A stretch of 64,000 nucleotides of DNA, from the NCBI RefSeq assembly GCF_963678245.1, contig NZ_OY782770.1, positions 1,426,001-1,490,000 on the forward strand, read 5' to 3'. Under the pieces are notes generated by a model, which did no database searches, was not told the DNA's origin, and worked only from the letters and a program-made list of their open reading frames with translations. Made by a program: the position numbers and the translations under genes. Source of the stretch: an uncultured Sunxiuqinia sp. GTDB lineage: Bacteria > Bacteroidota > Bacteroidia > Bacteroidales > Prolixibacteraceae. Positions 55,546 through 64,000 of the stretch are shown in pieces (positions within the stretch are counted from its first letter, which is position 1; every line of letters starts with the position of its first letter).

Positions 55546-57942
55546 TTATTCATATCTTAGCGCCTCAACCGGATTCCTCGTAGCAGCCCGCCAACTCTGC
55601 CAGCTAACGGTTAGCAATGCAATGCCCAAAGCCAGCATACCGGCCAGCGCAAATATCCACCAACTTAATGTGGTTTTGTAGGCGAAGTTTTCGAGCCATT
55701 TATTCATGGCGTAATATGCAATTGGAGTTGCGATTACAAAAGCAATGATTACCCATTTCACAAAATCTTTGTTGAGCATCGTCAATATTTCATAAACTTT
55801 GGCTCCGTTCACCTTGCGGATGCCGATTTCTTTGGTACGTCGCGCAATGGAGAAAAGCGCCATTCCTAAAATACCGAGAACAGAAATTACAATGGCCAGT
55901 AACGAAAATGCAGTAGTAATGTTTTTAAGCCGGGTTTCTGCTTTGTATCTCTCATCCATCAGGTCATCAAAATACTGATAACTAAAACCACGGCCGCCGG
56001 TATGCTTTTGGTAAATATCACGAATGTATTTTATCGTTTCGGCTTTATTATTTGGAGCTATCCTGATATTCATTGTTTGAATAGTTTGCGGATTATTTGT
56101 AATCACCAAAGGGCCAATGGGCTGATATAATGGGCGGAAATGAAAATCCTTAACTACTCCTACTATCTCATTATTCCCGATACGTTCTCCAACCGGATTT
56201 TCCAGGCCAAGCATTTTCTCTGCTGTTTCATTGATTACGATTGGAAATGAGAAAGTATAATTTTTCTCTTCTTTTCGGCCCTCATTTGCTTTTTTATGTT
56301 CTTCCCAATATTGAGCACCGTTCATTGTCAGAAATTCACCTTTTACCATTTCCAACTGATAGGTTTTCGCAAAGTCTTCGTCAGCCCAAAACAAGGAAGC
56401 ATTCAAACTGTCGGTACGTCCAAGATTTGTCAGTGGAAAAGAAGTCTTCCAGCCAAAATCAACTGGAGCATAAACACTTGCCGATACACCAAGCACATTG
56501 GGGTTTTTCATTAACTCCTGCTTAAATGCATGGTTTCCGTACCATAGTCCAGTTGGTACCACAACTACATTTTCATGTGTTAAGCCCAAATCTTTGCTCC
56601 GTACATAATTCAGCTGTTTAATAAACACAGTGGTTGCAACCATAAAAACAATGGCAATACCAAACTGAACGCTTACCAACAGACGGACAAACTGTGTTCG
56701 TGAACCACTTACACTCCCTCCCCTGAGAATTCCGGTTGGGTTTAACGACGACAAATAAAAAGAAGGATAAAGTCCGGCAGCCACCCCGGTCAATAAAGCA
56801 ATCAGTACCAGATTTCGAATCAGGCTGAACGAAAGACTGAAAGCAATATCTTTTCCTGTAAAATTATTAAACCAGGGAAGTATAAACCAGATAACAAGCA
56901 CAGCCACAAACATGGCGGCTACTGTATGGACAAGCGATTCGCCCATGAATTGTTTGATAATATGGAAACGCCCTGCCCCGTTTACCTTTTTTATCCCAAT
57001 TTCGGTTGAACGCTCTGAAGCCCGGGCAACCGAAAGTACTGAAAAATTAAGCGAGGCCATCAGGATTATTAAAAGTGCCAGTCCCGAGAAAATCAATACA
57101 TATTTGTAGGAGCTTATGTTTTTGTCTAAACTGTTTGGTTCGTAATCTGAATAAAGATGAATATTTGCCAGCGGTTGAAACAGCAACTTATCAGTTTTCT
57201 TCGAATACCGGCTTAAATGGTTGCTAATCCGGTTTAGGAAAGCATCATCTATAACTGCATCTTCTCGCAACTTCACATAAACCCGGTTATAGTATTTATC
57301 TCCCCAGTGATTCACATACCCAGTAACGGTGCTGTTTACTTCGGGCAATATATAATCAATATCGATGTGTGAATTTTTGGGGACGCGTATCACTCCGGAA
57401 ACCGAATATGTTCTTTTATCATATTTGTCGATAATAACAGTTTTCCCCAAGGCAGGCTCGCTGCCAAATAGTTTTTGAGCCACTGTTTCGGAGAGAATGA
57501 TTCCCGATGCATTCTCAATGGCATCAAAAGCATTTCCTTCGATAAAAGGGAAGCCGTTGAAAATGGAAAAGAAATCGTTTGTAACCCACGATTCCCGTGC
57601 TTCTATTTTTTCGCCACCTTTTTTTTGAAGCGGCAAGTTTTCGGAGCTGGTGTATAAAAACGTTGCAAATTCAATTTGCGGATAATCCTTTTTCAATGTA
57701 GCCGGAAGAGGTCGGTACGAGCCTGAGGACTTTACAATTTCATCGCTCTGTTTCGATAAAGTCAACACACGGTAAATCCTGTCATAATCCATGTGAAACT
57801 TATCGTAACTAAGCTCGTTCATTACCCACAGATAAATCAACAGTCCGCCGGTAATACCAAAAGTAAAGCCCACAAAAGTAATGAGTGAATAAATCGGTTT
57901 ACTCCGCAAGTTTCTCAGGCTTGATTTTATTGTGAAATTCAT
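55546..57942 (-). CDS. FtsX/MacB-type ABC permease
   Basis: A 798-residue permease starting MNFTIKSSLRNLRSKPIYSL, with first helix LITFVGFTFGITGGLLIYLW, FtsX helices (YKYVLIFSGLALLIILMASL, LVHTVAAMFVAVLVIWFILP) and the shared tail from about residue 700 (RRTKEIGIRKVNGAKVYEIL). It begins 13 bases after the propeller lipoprotein gene ends, closer than to its other neighbours, so these two proteins are the most likely functional pair in the array. Confidence 0.86.
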   Translation of the reverse strand: MNFTIKSSLRNLRSKPIYSLITFVGFTFGITGGLLIYLWVMNELSYDKFHMDYDRIYRVLTLSKQSDEIVKSSGSYRPLPATLKKDYPQIEFATFLYTSSENLPLQKKGGEKIEARESWVTNDFFSIFNGFPFIEGNAFDAIENASGIILSETVAQKLFGSEPALGKTVIIDKYDKRTYSVSGVIRVPKNSHIDIDYILPEVNSTVTGYVNHWGDKYYNRVYVKLREDAVIDDAFLNRISNHLSRYSKKTDKLLFQPLANIHLYSDYEPNSLDKNISSYKYVLIFSGLALLIILMASLNFSVLSVARASERSTEIGIKKVNGAGRFHIIKQFMGESLVHTVAAMFVAVLVIWFILPWFNNFTGKDIAFSLSFSLIRNLVLIALLTGVAAGLYPSFYLSSLNPTGILRGGSVSGSRTQFVRLLVSVQFGIAIVFMVATTVFIKQLNYVRSKDLGLTHENVVVVPTGLWYGNHAFKQELMKNPNVLGVSASVYAPVDFGWKTSFPLTNLGRTDSLNASLFWADEDFAKTYQLEMVKGEFLTMNGAQYWEEHKKANEGRKEEKNYTFSFPIVINETAEKMLGLENPVGERIGNNEIVGVVKDFHFRPLYQPIGPLVITNNPQTIQTMNIRIAPNNKAETIKYIRDIYQKHTGGRGFSYQYFDDLMDERYKAETRLKNITTAFSLLAIVISVLGILGMALFSIARRTKEIGIRKVNGAKVYEILTMLNKDFVKWVIIAFVIATPIAYYAMNKWLENFAYKTTLSWWIFALAGMLALGIALLTVSWQSWRAATRNPVEALRYE

Positions 57943-57955
57943 TGCTCATTATGTT

Positions 57956-59431
57956 TTAATGGTAAATCGCTATTATGCGGTCGTTTTTGTTCGCAATTTT
58001 TACCGGAAGTTCCACATTGCCATTGTTCATTAACTCTTCTCCTGTAAAAATGGAATAAGGTATTTCGTTGGCTGTTACCGACTCCGGCCACTTAAAAGGC
58101 ATTGCATCCAAATCATTTTCAATATTTATTTCCGGGGGTAAAGGCCACGACATTTTTCCTTCCCGAACAAAAGGAGCCTCATCAACATAGATAAGAATCG
58201 ATGCTTTTTTTCTTTTGTCATAAATTAAGCGGCTGTATTTCAATGTACCTGATTTTGCCGTATTCGGGCAATCGTAATCTTTCGAATAAGTAATAAAAAG
58301 ATAACGATCGGTTTCCAGTAACGATTGAAGGATCAGTCTGTCTTTCAAATCGAAACCCGGATCGATACCGGTATTGGCCGACGGAATGCCCATATCTCCG
58401 AAATCAAAAATGTATTTAGGAATTAAACGGTTAGGAGGAATTAAACAATAAATGGTATCGTTAAATGACTGTCGAAGGTGAAGAATTTGGTTGAAGTAAT
58501 AGTTATTCCCATCATCAACACCTCTGTAAACAGTTTTTGAAAAATTTACGATCGGATCATTATCCTGGAAAGTACAAATTGTATCGCCATTTGTTGATAA
58601 TACCGAAACAAAAGGAAGCGCTTCTGATACCGGCTTCCTGTTTTGTACCTGAGCTTTCATTCCTCCAGCCAGCAGGTAAAGTGTTGTACTTTTCGAAACA
58701 AACTTATCAGAGAATTGTGCATATTTTGTTCCCTGCGGCTTATTTTCTGCCTTCTCGCCTTCCTGAGTTGGCAAAACCAATGTTTCAGAACAATCAGATC
58801 CATCATCAAACTGGTAATACGATGTTGTCTGGTTTTCCCTGTTCAGGTACTTGTAGCATAATTTACCATCGGCATAAAATATTTGCCATGCCATTTTTGT
58901 AGCCGGATCAGATGTCATAAGTATAGGAGCTCCGTCGGGAGTCCTGCTTACTGGCAAATTGTTTCTACACACAAACCCTATGAATTTGCCATCTAACCCA
59001 AATTGTACGACACCTGCCTGAAAAGAAAATCCGTAAATGTGTTTATCTCCTACAACCATATCTCTAAATCCGGAAGCAATAAAACTACTATCCGGGTCGG
59101 GTTCCAACTGAATGTATTCAACCTTTTTAAACAAGTTCGAAAGTTTAATTTTTTGCGGATTTTCCCGGTTCCCCGCGATGTCAATAATCACAGGCGGAAA
59201 ATCAGCATCAACACTTCGGTCTTCTTTAAACCTGAAACCTTTGGGTAATTTTGCAATAGAGTCGGCCAGTTTTTTTTCGCGTTCAGCACGCAGGCTATCT
59301 TCAAGATTTCTTTGTTGTTCTTCGGTGAGGATTTGTTTTGCAAGCGATTTTTCATCTGTCTTGAGTCTGTTGCGCGAATTGCATCCAATAAACAAAATCA
59401 GTAGAAAAAGAATTAAGTTTTTAGTTTTCAT
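57956..59431 (-). CDS. Lipoprotein with probable 6-bladed beta-propeller fold
   Basis: A 491-residue lipoprotein (KNLILFLLILFIGCNSRNRL, lipobox IGC). A charged helical stretch follows (ILTEEQQRNLEDSLRAEREK to KLADSIAKLP, coiled-coil-like). The rest resembles the 6-bladed beta-propeller (BF3885/NHL-like) lipoproteins of Bacteroidota: LSNLFKKVEYIQLEPDPDSS, GDKHIYGFSFQAGVVQFGLD, GKFIGFVCR, then blade-like repeats. It sits alone among permease genes, 13 bases before the next one and 198 bases after the previous, so it may start a new transcript. A role as a binding or sensor partner of the permeases is inferred from position. Confidence 0.7.
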   Translation of the reverse strand: MKTKNLILFLLILFIGCNSRNRLKTDEKSLAKQILTEEQQRNLEDSLRAEREKKLADSIAKLPKGFRFKEDRSVDADFPPVIIDIAGNRENPQKIKLSNLFKKVEYIQLEPDPDSSFIASGFRDMVVGDKHIYGFSFQAGVVQFGLDGKFIGFVCRNNLPVSRTPDGAPILMTSDPATKMAWQIFYADGKLCYKYLNRENQTTSYYQFDDGSDCSETLVLPTQEGEKAENKPQGTKYAQFSDKFVSKSTTLYLLAGGMKAQVQNRKPVSEALPFVSVLSTNGDTICTFQDNDPIVNFSKTVYRGVDDGNNYYFNQILHLRQSFNDTIYCLIPPNRLIPKYIFDFGDMGIPSANTGIDPGFDLKDRLILQSLLETDRYLFITYSKDYDCPNTAKSGTLKYSRLIYDKRKKASILIYVDEAPFVREGKMSWPLPPEINIENDLDAMPFKWPESVTANEIPYSIFTGEELMNNGNVELPVKIANKNDRIIAIYH

Positions 59432-59629
59432 TTTAGCTAGTTATTTAATGGCTTTTCAGAACAAGAATTTTGCCGAAATCAGTCAATCGATTATTTATGT
59501 AAATTCTTTTGACAGAATTTGTAAACAAATCTCGTTTAATCACTTTGCCATTTCAATTACATAAGCCTGTATCTTTCGTAAAGTGTTATTTCCTTCCGAA
59601 GCTTCGGTCAAGCATCTTCTCACTTCACA

Positions 59630-61960
59630 CTACTCGTATCTGAGTGCCTCAACCGGATTCCGCGTTGCCGCCCGCCAGCTTTGCCAACTCACCGTTAGCA
59701 GCGCAATTCCCAATGCCAACACCCCGGCCAGCGCAAAAATCCACCAGCTTAGTGTAGTTTTGTAGGCAAAGTTTTCGAGCCATTTGTTCATGGCGTAATA
59801 GGCAATCGGGGAGGCAATAACCAAAGCCACAACTACCCAAATTACAAAGTCTTTATTCAGCAAAACTAAAATCTCAGAAACGGTTGCTCCGTTTACTTTT
59901 CGGATGCCGATTTCTTTGGTTCGGTTTAGGCTAATCAGAAAGATTTGCCCTAAAATTCCCATACAAGTCAGTACAATGGCGATAAACGAAAAGAAGGAAA
60001 TCGATTTCGAAAGTTTATCTTCCTTGATATACATGGCCTGAAACTGATCATCGTAAAAGGTAAATTCCATGGGGTCATCCGGTAACAAGCTTTTCCAAAC
60101 TTTGCGAAGTTCATTTATTTGTTGTCCAATGTTTCCTGGAATTAATCGCAGTGAAAGTGTATTGTACATCGAATCGGATTTGTAAATTAAAGCAACCGGA
60201 CTTAAAGAAGAATGCAATGACTCCACATTAAAGTTATTTACAGTACCCACAACATCATAACCGCCTTCTCTCCCATTTTTATATTTTTTACCATCGATAT
60301 TTTCCCAACCATAACGTTTTACGGCCGCTTCATTCATCAGGCAAGACTTTCCTTTATCGCCCGCTAAAAAATTTCGGCCATCAACTAACTGAATTCCCAT
60401 CGTTTCCAGGAAATTTTCAGTTACATAAATACAGTTAATCATAAATTCATCGTCTTTCACCCCACTTCCCATGCTCGTATTAATATTCCCCGGATAGCCG
60501 CTACTCAAAGCACTACCTGAAACAAAAGAAAGATCGCTGATTTCATTTCTCAATGACTCCTGATATTCGAACAGCCATGGGAGTTCTATTCTCAGGAGGT
60601 GTTCTTCGTTAAAACCTAAATCATAATGTTTTACATACTGCAGCTGTTTAAAAATAAGCATCACCACAGCAATTAATGCAATAGAAACCGTTAGCTGAAA
60701 GGTTAGCATGAGCTGTCTCCCAATTTGTTTTCCGTTTTTTTTCCGTCCTCCATGCAGAAATTCGACAATATTAAACTGCGATAAAATATAGATAGGCGCT
60801 AAGCTGTTCAGAAAAATAATGCAAGCTATAGTGCCCAGAAAAACAGGTAACAAATGTTGTAGATTGACATCGGCAAGATGAATTTCTCTTCCGAATAAGA
60901 TTTCGGTTATCGGTAAAAGAAGCAACACCAGCACGATTGAAATAGTTAGAGCAATTAAAACTCCCAATGTAACTTCAATTAGCGAATCTACGAGCAAATG
61001 TGGTTTCCCGGCACCATTGGTTTTGTTGATGCCAATTTCTTTCATTTTTGCATACTGCATTGACACCGTGTAGTTCAAATAATTAACGCTCGAAAGAAGA
61101 ATAATTAGAATAGCAATTGCCATAAAAATGAACAGCATTTTTGAATTGCCTTTAGTATGCTCATCTGTCCAACCCAATTTGGTTGGTGAAAGATAAATAT
61201 CGGATAAACTTTGCAGAGCCAGGCTGTCGGTAGTTGTATTAAATTGTCCGATTGAAGCATTCATTTTGGTAGAAAAATCATCAGGATCGATATCATTTTT
61301 TAACAAGAGAAAGTGCTCAGCCGGAAATATACAAACGCCGTTATTGCAGGCTTGTGCCATCTGAAATTCCTCATTTTCGCTGTTCAGAAGTAACTCTGCT
61401 TTAAAACTCGAATTCTCGGGCAGGTCTTGCATAACAGCGGTAACCGTTGCGGTAAAAAAATCCTCCTTAATCGTTCTTCCCAACGGGTTCTCATCCCAAA
61501 AAAGTTTCTTCGCCACCGTCTCGGTAATTACTGCCGAGTTCAACTGACTAAATGGTTTCTCTTCTAAGCTGGATAAAACGGGTATTGAAAATACATCGAA
61601 AAAGTTATTATTTGTTGAAAGCGTATATTCAACGCGCGTGTAATTTCGTGTTTCAGGATCTTTTAGCGTGAAAGAAAAATAAGAGAAAGCGAGTGGACAA
61701 GCTGTTTCAACATCCGGATAGTGTTCCGCAATTACAGCGTTGATTTTGTAATCGAGGCCCGAGTCATTCTTTTTAGCATCGTACAAACGATAAATTTTCT
61801 CATGCCGGGCAAAGTGTTTATCCACATTGTGCTCTGCACTGTAGAATAAGGCAATTAAAATACTGGCTGTAAAACCAATGGCAAACCCACCAATAATAAG
61901 CGATGAATACAGCTTGTTTTTCAACAAATTCCTAAATGCCAGTTTTATTTTACGTAACAT
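59630..61960 (-). CDS. FtsX/MacB-type ABC permease
   Basis: A 776-residue permease: N-terminal helix YSSLIIGGFAIGFTASILIA, family motif LNSAVITETVAKKLFWDENP, FtsX helices (SKMLFIFMAIAILIILLSSV, LIEVTLGVLIALTISIVLVL) and the shared tail from about residue 680 (NRTKEIGIRKVNGATVSEIL to ALRYE). In its first half it resembles the truncated permease at 47144-47374 (both have the FAIGF/VGFAISM-type helix and the KHFARHEKIYRLYD / VFPAYSTVYRLING region). It starts 21 bases after the upstream permease ends. Confidence 0.86.
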   Translation of the reverse strand: MLRKIKLAFRNLLKNKLYSSLIIGGFAIGFTASILIALFYSAEHNVDKHFARHEKIYRLYDAKKNDSGLDYKINAVIAEHYPDVETACPLAFSYFSFTLKDPETRNYTRVEYTLSTNNNFFDVFSIPVLSSLEEKPFSQLNSAVITETVAKKLFWDENPLGRTIKEDFFTATVTAVMQDLPENSSFKAELLLNSENEEFQMAQACNNGVCIFPAEHFLLLKNDIDPDDFSTKMNASIGQFNTTTDSLALQSLSDIYLSPTKLGWTDEHTKGNSKMLFIFMAIAILIILLSSVNYLNYTVSMQYAKMKEIGINKTNGAGKPHLLVDSLIEVTLGVLIALTISIVLVLLLLPITEILFGREIHLADVNLQHLLPVFLGTIACIIFLNSLAPIYILSQFNIVEFLHGGRKKNGKQIGRQLMLTFQLTVSIALIAVVMLIFKQLQYVKHYDLGFNEEHLLRIELPWLFEYQESLRNEISDLSFVSGSALSSGYPGNINTSMGSGVKDDEFMINCIYVTENFLETMGIQLVDGRNFLAGDKGKSCLMNEAAVKRYGWENIDGKKYKNGREGGYDVVGTVNNFNVESLHSSLSPVALIYKSDSMYNTLSLRLIPGNIGQQINELRKVWKSLLPDDPMEFTFYDDQFQAMYIKEDKLSKSISFFSFIAIVLTCMGILGQIFLISLNRTKEIGIRKVNGATVSEILVLLNKDFVIWVVVALVIASPIAYYAMNKWLENFAYKTTLSWWIFALAGVLALGIALLTVSWQSWRAATRNPVEALRYE

Positions 61961-61981
61961 CGTTTTATTATTTAATTCTTA

Positions 61982-64000
61982 TTATTCGTATCGTAACGCC
62001 TCAACAGGATTTCTAGTAGCCGCCAGCCAGCTTTGCCAGCTAACCGTTAACAATGCAATTCCCAGAGCCAATAAACCGGCGAGGGCAAAAATCCACCAGC
62101 TTAAAGAGGTTTTGTATGCAAAGTTTTCGAGCCATCTGTTCATGACGTAGTAAGCAATGGGCGTAGCAATTACAAAGGCGATCACCACCCATTTTATAAA
62201 GTCTTTATTCAGCATCGTTAGTATTTCTGATATTTTTGCGCCGTTTACTTTTCTGATACCTATCTCTTTGGTCCTTCGACTTGATATCTGAACAATTTGC
62301 CCCAACAATCCTAAGCAAGTGATGGCAATAGCGACAAGAGCAAGAATTGAAATAGCGTTTCCTAATTGTTCCTCTTTCTTATAAAGAGAATCGAACCAAG
62401 AATCATAAAATTGATATTGCAGTGGGGTATTCGAAGTCATCTTTCCCCAAGTATCTTTTATATACTCCATGACAGGAGCAATTTCCCCATTTGCGATACG
62501 AATGTTTACATCACGTCCTTCGCCGATTTTCATTATTATGGGTTCAATTTTCTGATGCAATGAGGCAAAGTTGAAGTCCTGAACAACACCCACAATATTC
62601 AATCCGTTTACTTTTGTATTTTCATAGTCAACACATTCAAGTGCTTCTAGTGTTGCTTGGTTTACAATGCAATTGTCCTTATCATTCGGAGTGAGAATTC
62701 TGCCATTCAACAGCATAATCCCCATTGTTTTCATAAAGTCGCAATCGACGTCAATAAAATTGAGAGTGTATGGCCAATCAGGATTATTCATCTTATTGGA
62801 TATTTTACCTGGAATTCCTGCACTTAGACTGACATTCTCGATCGATGGATGTTTTAGAAGTTCATCTTTGAAACTCTGCTCGTTCAATGCCCTGAATGGA
62901 ACTGCAACGTGCAGCAATAACTGATCGTCAAATCCCAGATTTTGATGTTTTAAATGTGCAATCTGATTTACTGTTACAATTAATCCGATAAGTAAAATAA
63001 TAGAAACTGACAACTGAAATACTGATAGGAAGTTAAATGACTTACTCTGTTTATTATTTTGTAGGTTGTTTTTCAAAAAATCCTGAATGCTGAGTCTGGA
63101 AAGCAAAAGAAGTACTGGTAAAACGGAAATAACTACAACCATCAATAAAAATAGAATTCCCCCAATCACCATTGGGAATGAGTAAAATAATTCAACCTGT
63201 AATCGCTGCTGAAATAATTGATTGAATAATGGGAGTGAAGCATAAACGATTAAAAATGAAAGTGACAACGATAAGATCACCCAAACGAAAATATCAGCAA
63301 TAAAATAAGATACGATGTTCCAAACGCCAGCTCCATTTGTCTTTTTAATCCCAATTAAGTTTAGTTTTTTTAGTTGTAAAGCGATGGCGAAATTGATGTA
63401 GTTAATGATTGATAAAAGCAATATGAGAATTCCAATTACTGAAATAGTTATAATTAGTGCGTTGCTTCCATGCCTGTTTTTGTCACGAATAGTGGTGTTT
63501 AAATAAATATTAGTAAGTGCCTGTAATTTAATCGCTTCTATTTGCTTGCTGTAATCTCCAATTGATCCGTTTAATTCTGCTGTAAGTTGATCGATTAGTA
63601 CATTTTCTTCTAATAGAACATAGTGGTTTGTGGTGTTGAACGTTTCACCATTCGCCCAATTATTATTTAGCCTGAAATTTTCGTTTGTCGAATTTAATAG
63701 GATTTGTCCAGTAAAACTTGAGCTGGCATCGAAGTCTGCAATTACAGCACTAACGATAGTTTGCATATGAGACACTCTTAGTGACTGACCGAGCGGGTTG
63801 ACATTGCCGAATATTTTTTGAGCAGCAGATTCTGTTAAAATGGAAGAATTTATGTCAGCGAACGGATTTTCCGGATCAATGCATTCCAGTACGTTGATTG
63901 AAAACATATCGAAAAAATCATTCGTTGTAGCTACCAATCCTTGAATGTAATATGAATGTTCTTCGGTATAGATATCAGCATTTAAATCTGGCTGTATTTC
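61982..64000 (-). CDS. FtsX/MacB-type ABC permease, 5' end beyond the window
   Basis: The frame stays open to base 64000, so 672 residues are seen and the N-terminus is missing; a TTG at 63937 is not a believable start because the sequence before it aligns with the family's first periplasmic domain. The motif NSSILTESAAQKIFGNVNPL, FtsX helices (NALIITISVIGILILLLSII, IFVWVILSLSLSFLIVYASL) and the shared tail (RRTKEIGIRKVNGAKISEIL ... RNPVEALRYE) are present. Its tail has small differences (YYVMNRWLENF, SWLAATRN). It is the first visible gene of the leftward array, which evidently continues past the window. Confidence 0.86.
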   Translation of the reverse strand, partial: EIQPDLNADIYTEEHSYYIQGLVATTNDFFDMFSINVLECIDPENPFADINSSILTESAAQKIFGNVNPLGQSLRVSHMQTIVSAVIADFDASSSFTGQILLNSTNENFRLNNNWANGETFNTTNHYVLLEENVLIDQLTAELNGSIGDYSKQIEAIKLQALTNIYLNTTIRDKNRHGSNALIITISVIGILILLLSIINYINFAIALQLKKLNLIGIKKTNGAGVWNIVSYFIADIFVWVILSLSLSFLIVYASLPLFNQLFQQRLQVELFYSFPMVIGGILFLLMVVVISVLPVLLLLSRLSIQDFLKNNLQNNKQSKSFNFLSVFQLSVSIILLIGLIVTVNQIAHLKHQNLGFDDQLLLHVAVPFRALNEQSFKDELLKHPSIENVSLSAGIPGKISNKMNNPDWPYTLNFIDVDCDFMKTMGIMLLNGRILTPNDKDNCIVNQATLEALECVDYENTKVNGLNIVGVVQDFNFASLHQKIEPIIMKIGEGRDVNIRIANGEIAPVMEYIKDTWGKMTSNTPLQYQFYDSWFDSLYKKEEQLGNAISILALVAIAITCLGLLGQIVQISSRRTKEIGIRKVNGAKISEILTMLNKDFIKWVVIAFVIATPIAYYVMNRWLENFAYKTSLSWWIFALAGLLALGIALLTVSWQSWLAATRNPVEALRYE

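Noticed and set aside
50562-62150. Similar + strand frames opposite the permease ends (near 50813-50948, 59620-59765 and 61960-62150)
   Set aside because: They recur only because the permease C-terminal blocks are alike; they are antisense shadows of the real genes.

Overview
The window reads as chromosomal DNA of a Bacteroidota bacterium, plausibly of the Marinilabiliales/Prolixibacteraceae type, although the order-level guess is weak. The reasons are three SusC/RagA and two SusD/RagB proteins, ECF sigma plus FecR pairs, FtsX-type permease arrays, A-rich leaders without clear Shine-Dalgarno sites, and TAnnTTTG promoter elements.

Region 1 (1-2.8 kb) is a graveyard: the start of a secreted protein running off the left edge, a small membrane-protein gene with an in-frame TAA, the 3' half of a tRNA gene (1370-1455), a broken tyrosine recombinase (1603-1925) and a broken IS982-like transposase. 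Region 2 (2.8-19.4 kb, all + strand) is a one-directional cargo block: ECF sigma, FecR, SusC with an STN domain, SusD, an ABC ATPase, a GldF-GldG-like fused permease, two short MutS-type ATPases (the first broken by a CT-repeat frameshift) and an M16 metallopeptidase. The intact tRNA-CAU at 20446-20519 matches the fragment at 1370-1455 from the anticodon loop outward, and a second short repeat lies just inside each copy. Region 2 therefore looks like an old genomic island integrated at this tRNA, and it is my best candidate for an undescribed system.

Region 3 (20.6-25.5 kb, - strand) is core: ileS, a DksA/TraR-like gene and lspA. Region 4 (25.7-43.8 kb, - strand) is a second ECF/FecR/SusCD locus. 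An ECF sigma gene is followed by a decayed IS66-type element, then an apparent operon: S8 subtilase, S9 prolyl-oligopeptidase-like enzyme, SusC-B, SusD, a small lipoprotein and a beta-rich lipoprotein, closed by a strong terminator. A separate unit follows, FecR plus SusC-A. SusC-A and SusC-B share a 3,333-bp direct repeat; only their N-termini differ (STN transducer domain present in A, absent in B), and the repeat carries a stub of the SusD gene beside SusC-A.

Region 5 (44.2-46.9 kb, + strand) holds an SGNH hydrolase and pyruvate kinase. Region 6 (47.1-64 kb, - strand) is an array of six large FtsX/MacB-type permeases, a truncated seventh, one ATP-binding protein and a 6-bladed-propeller-like lipoprotein. 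Five of the permeases end in nearly the same block of about 95 residues while the rest diverges, which suggests gene conversion or modular evolution. A further FtsX C-terminal remnant lies at 43986-44063. All assignments come from reading motifs and comparing sequences by eye; no database search was run.
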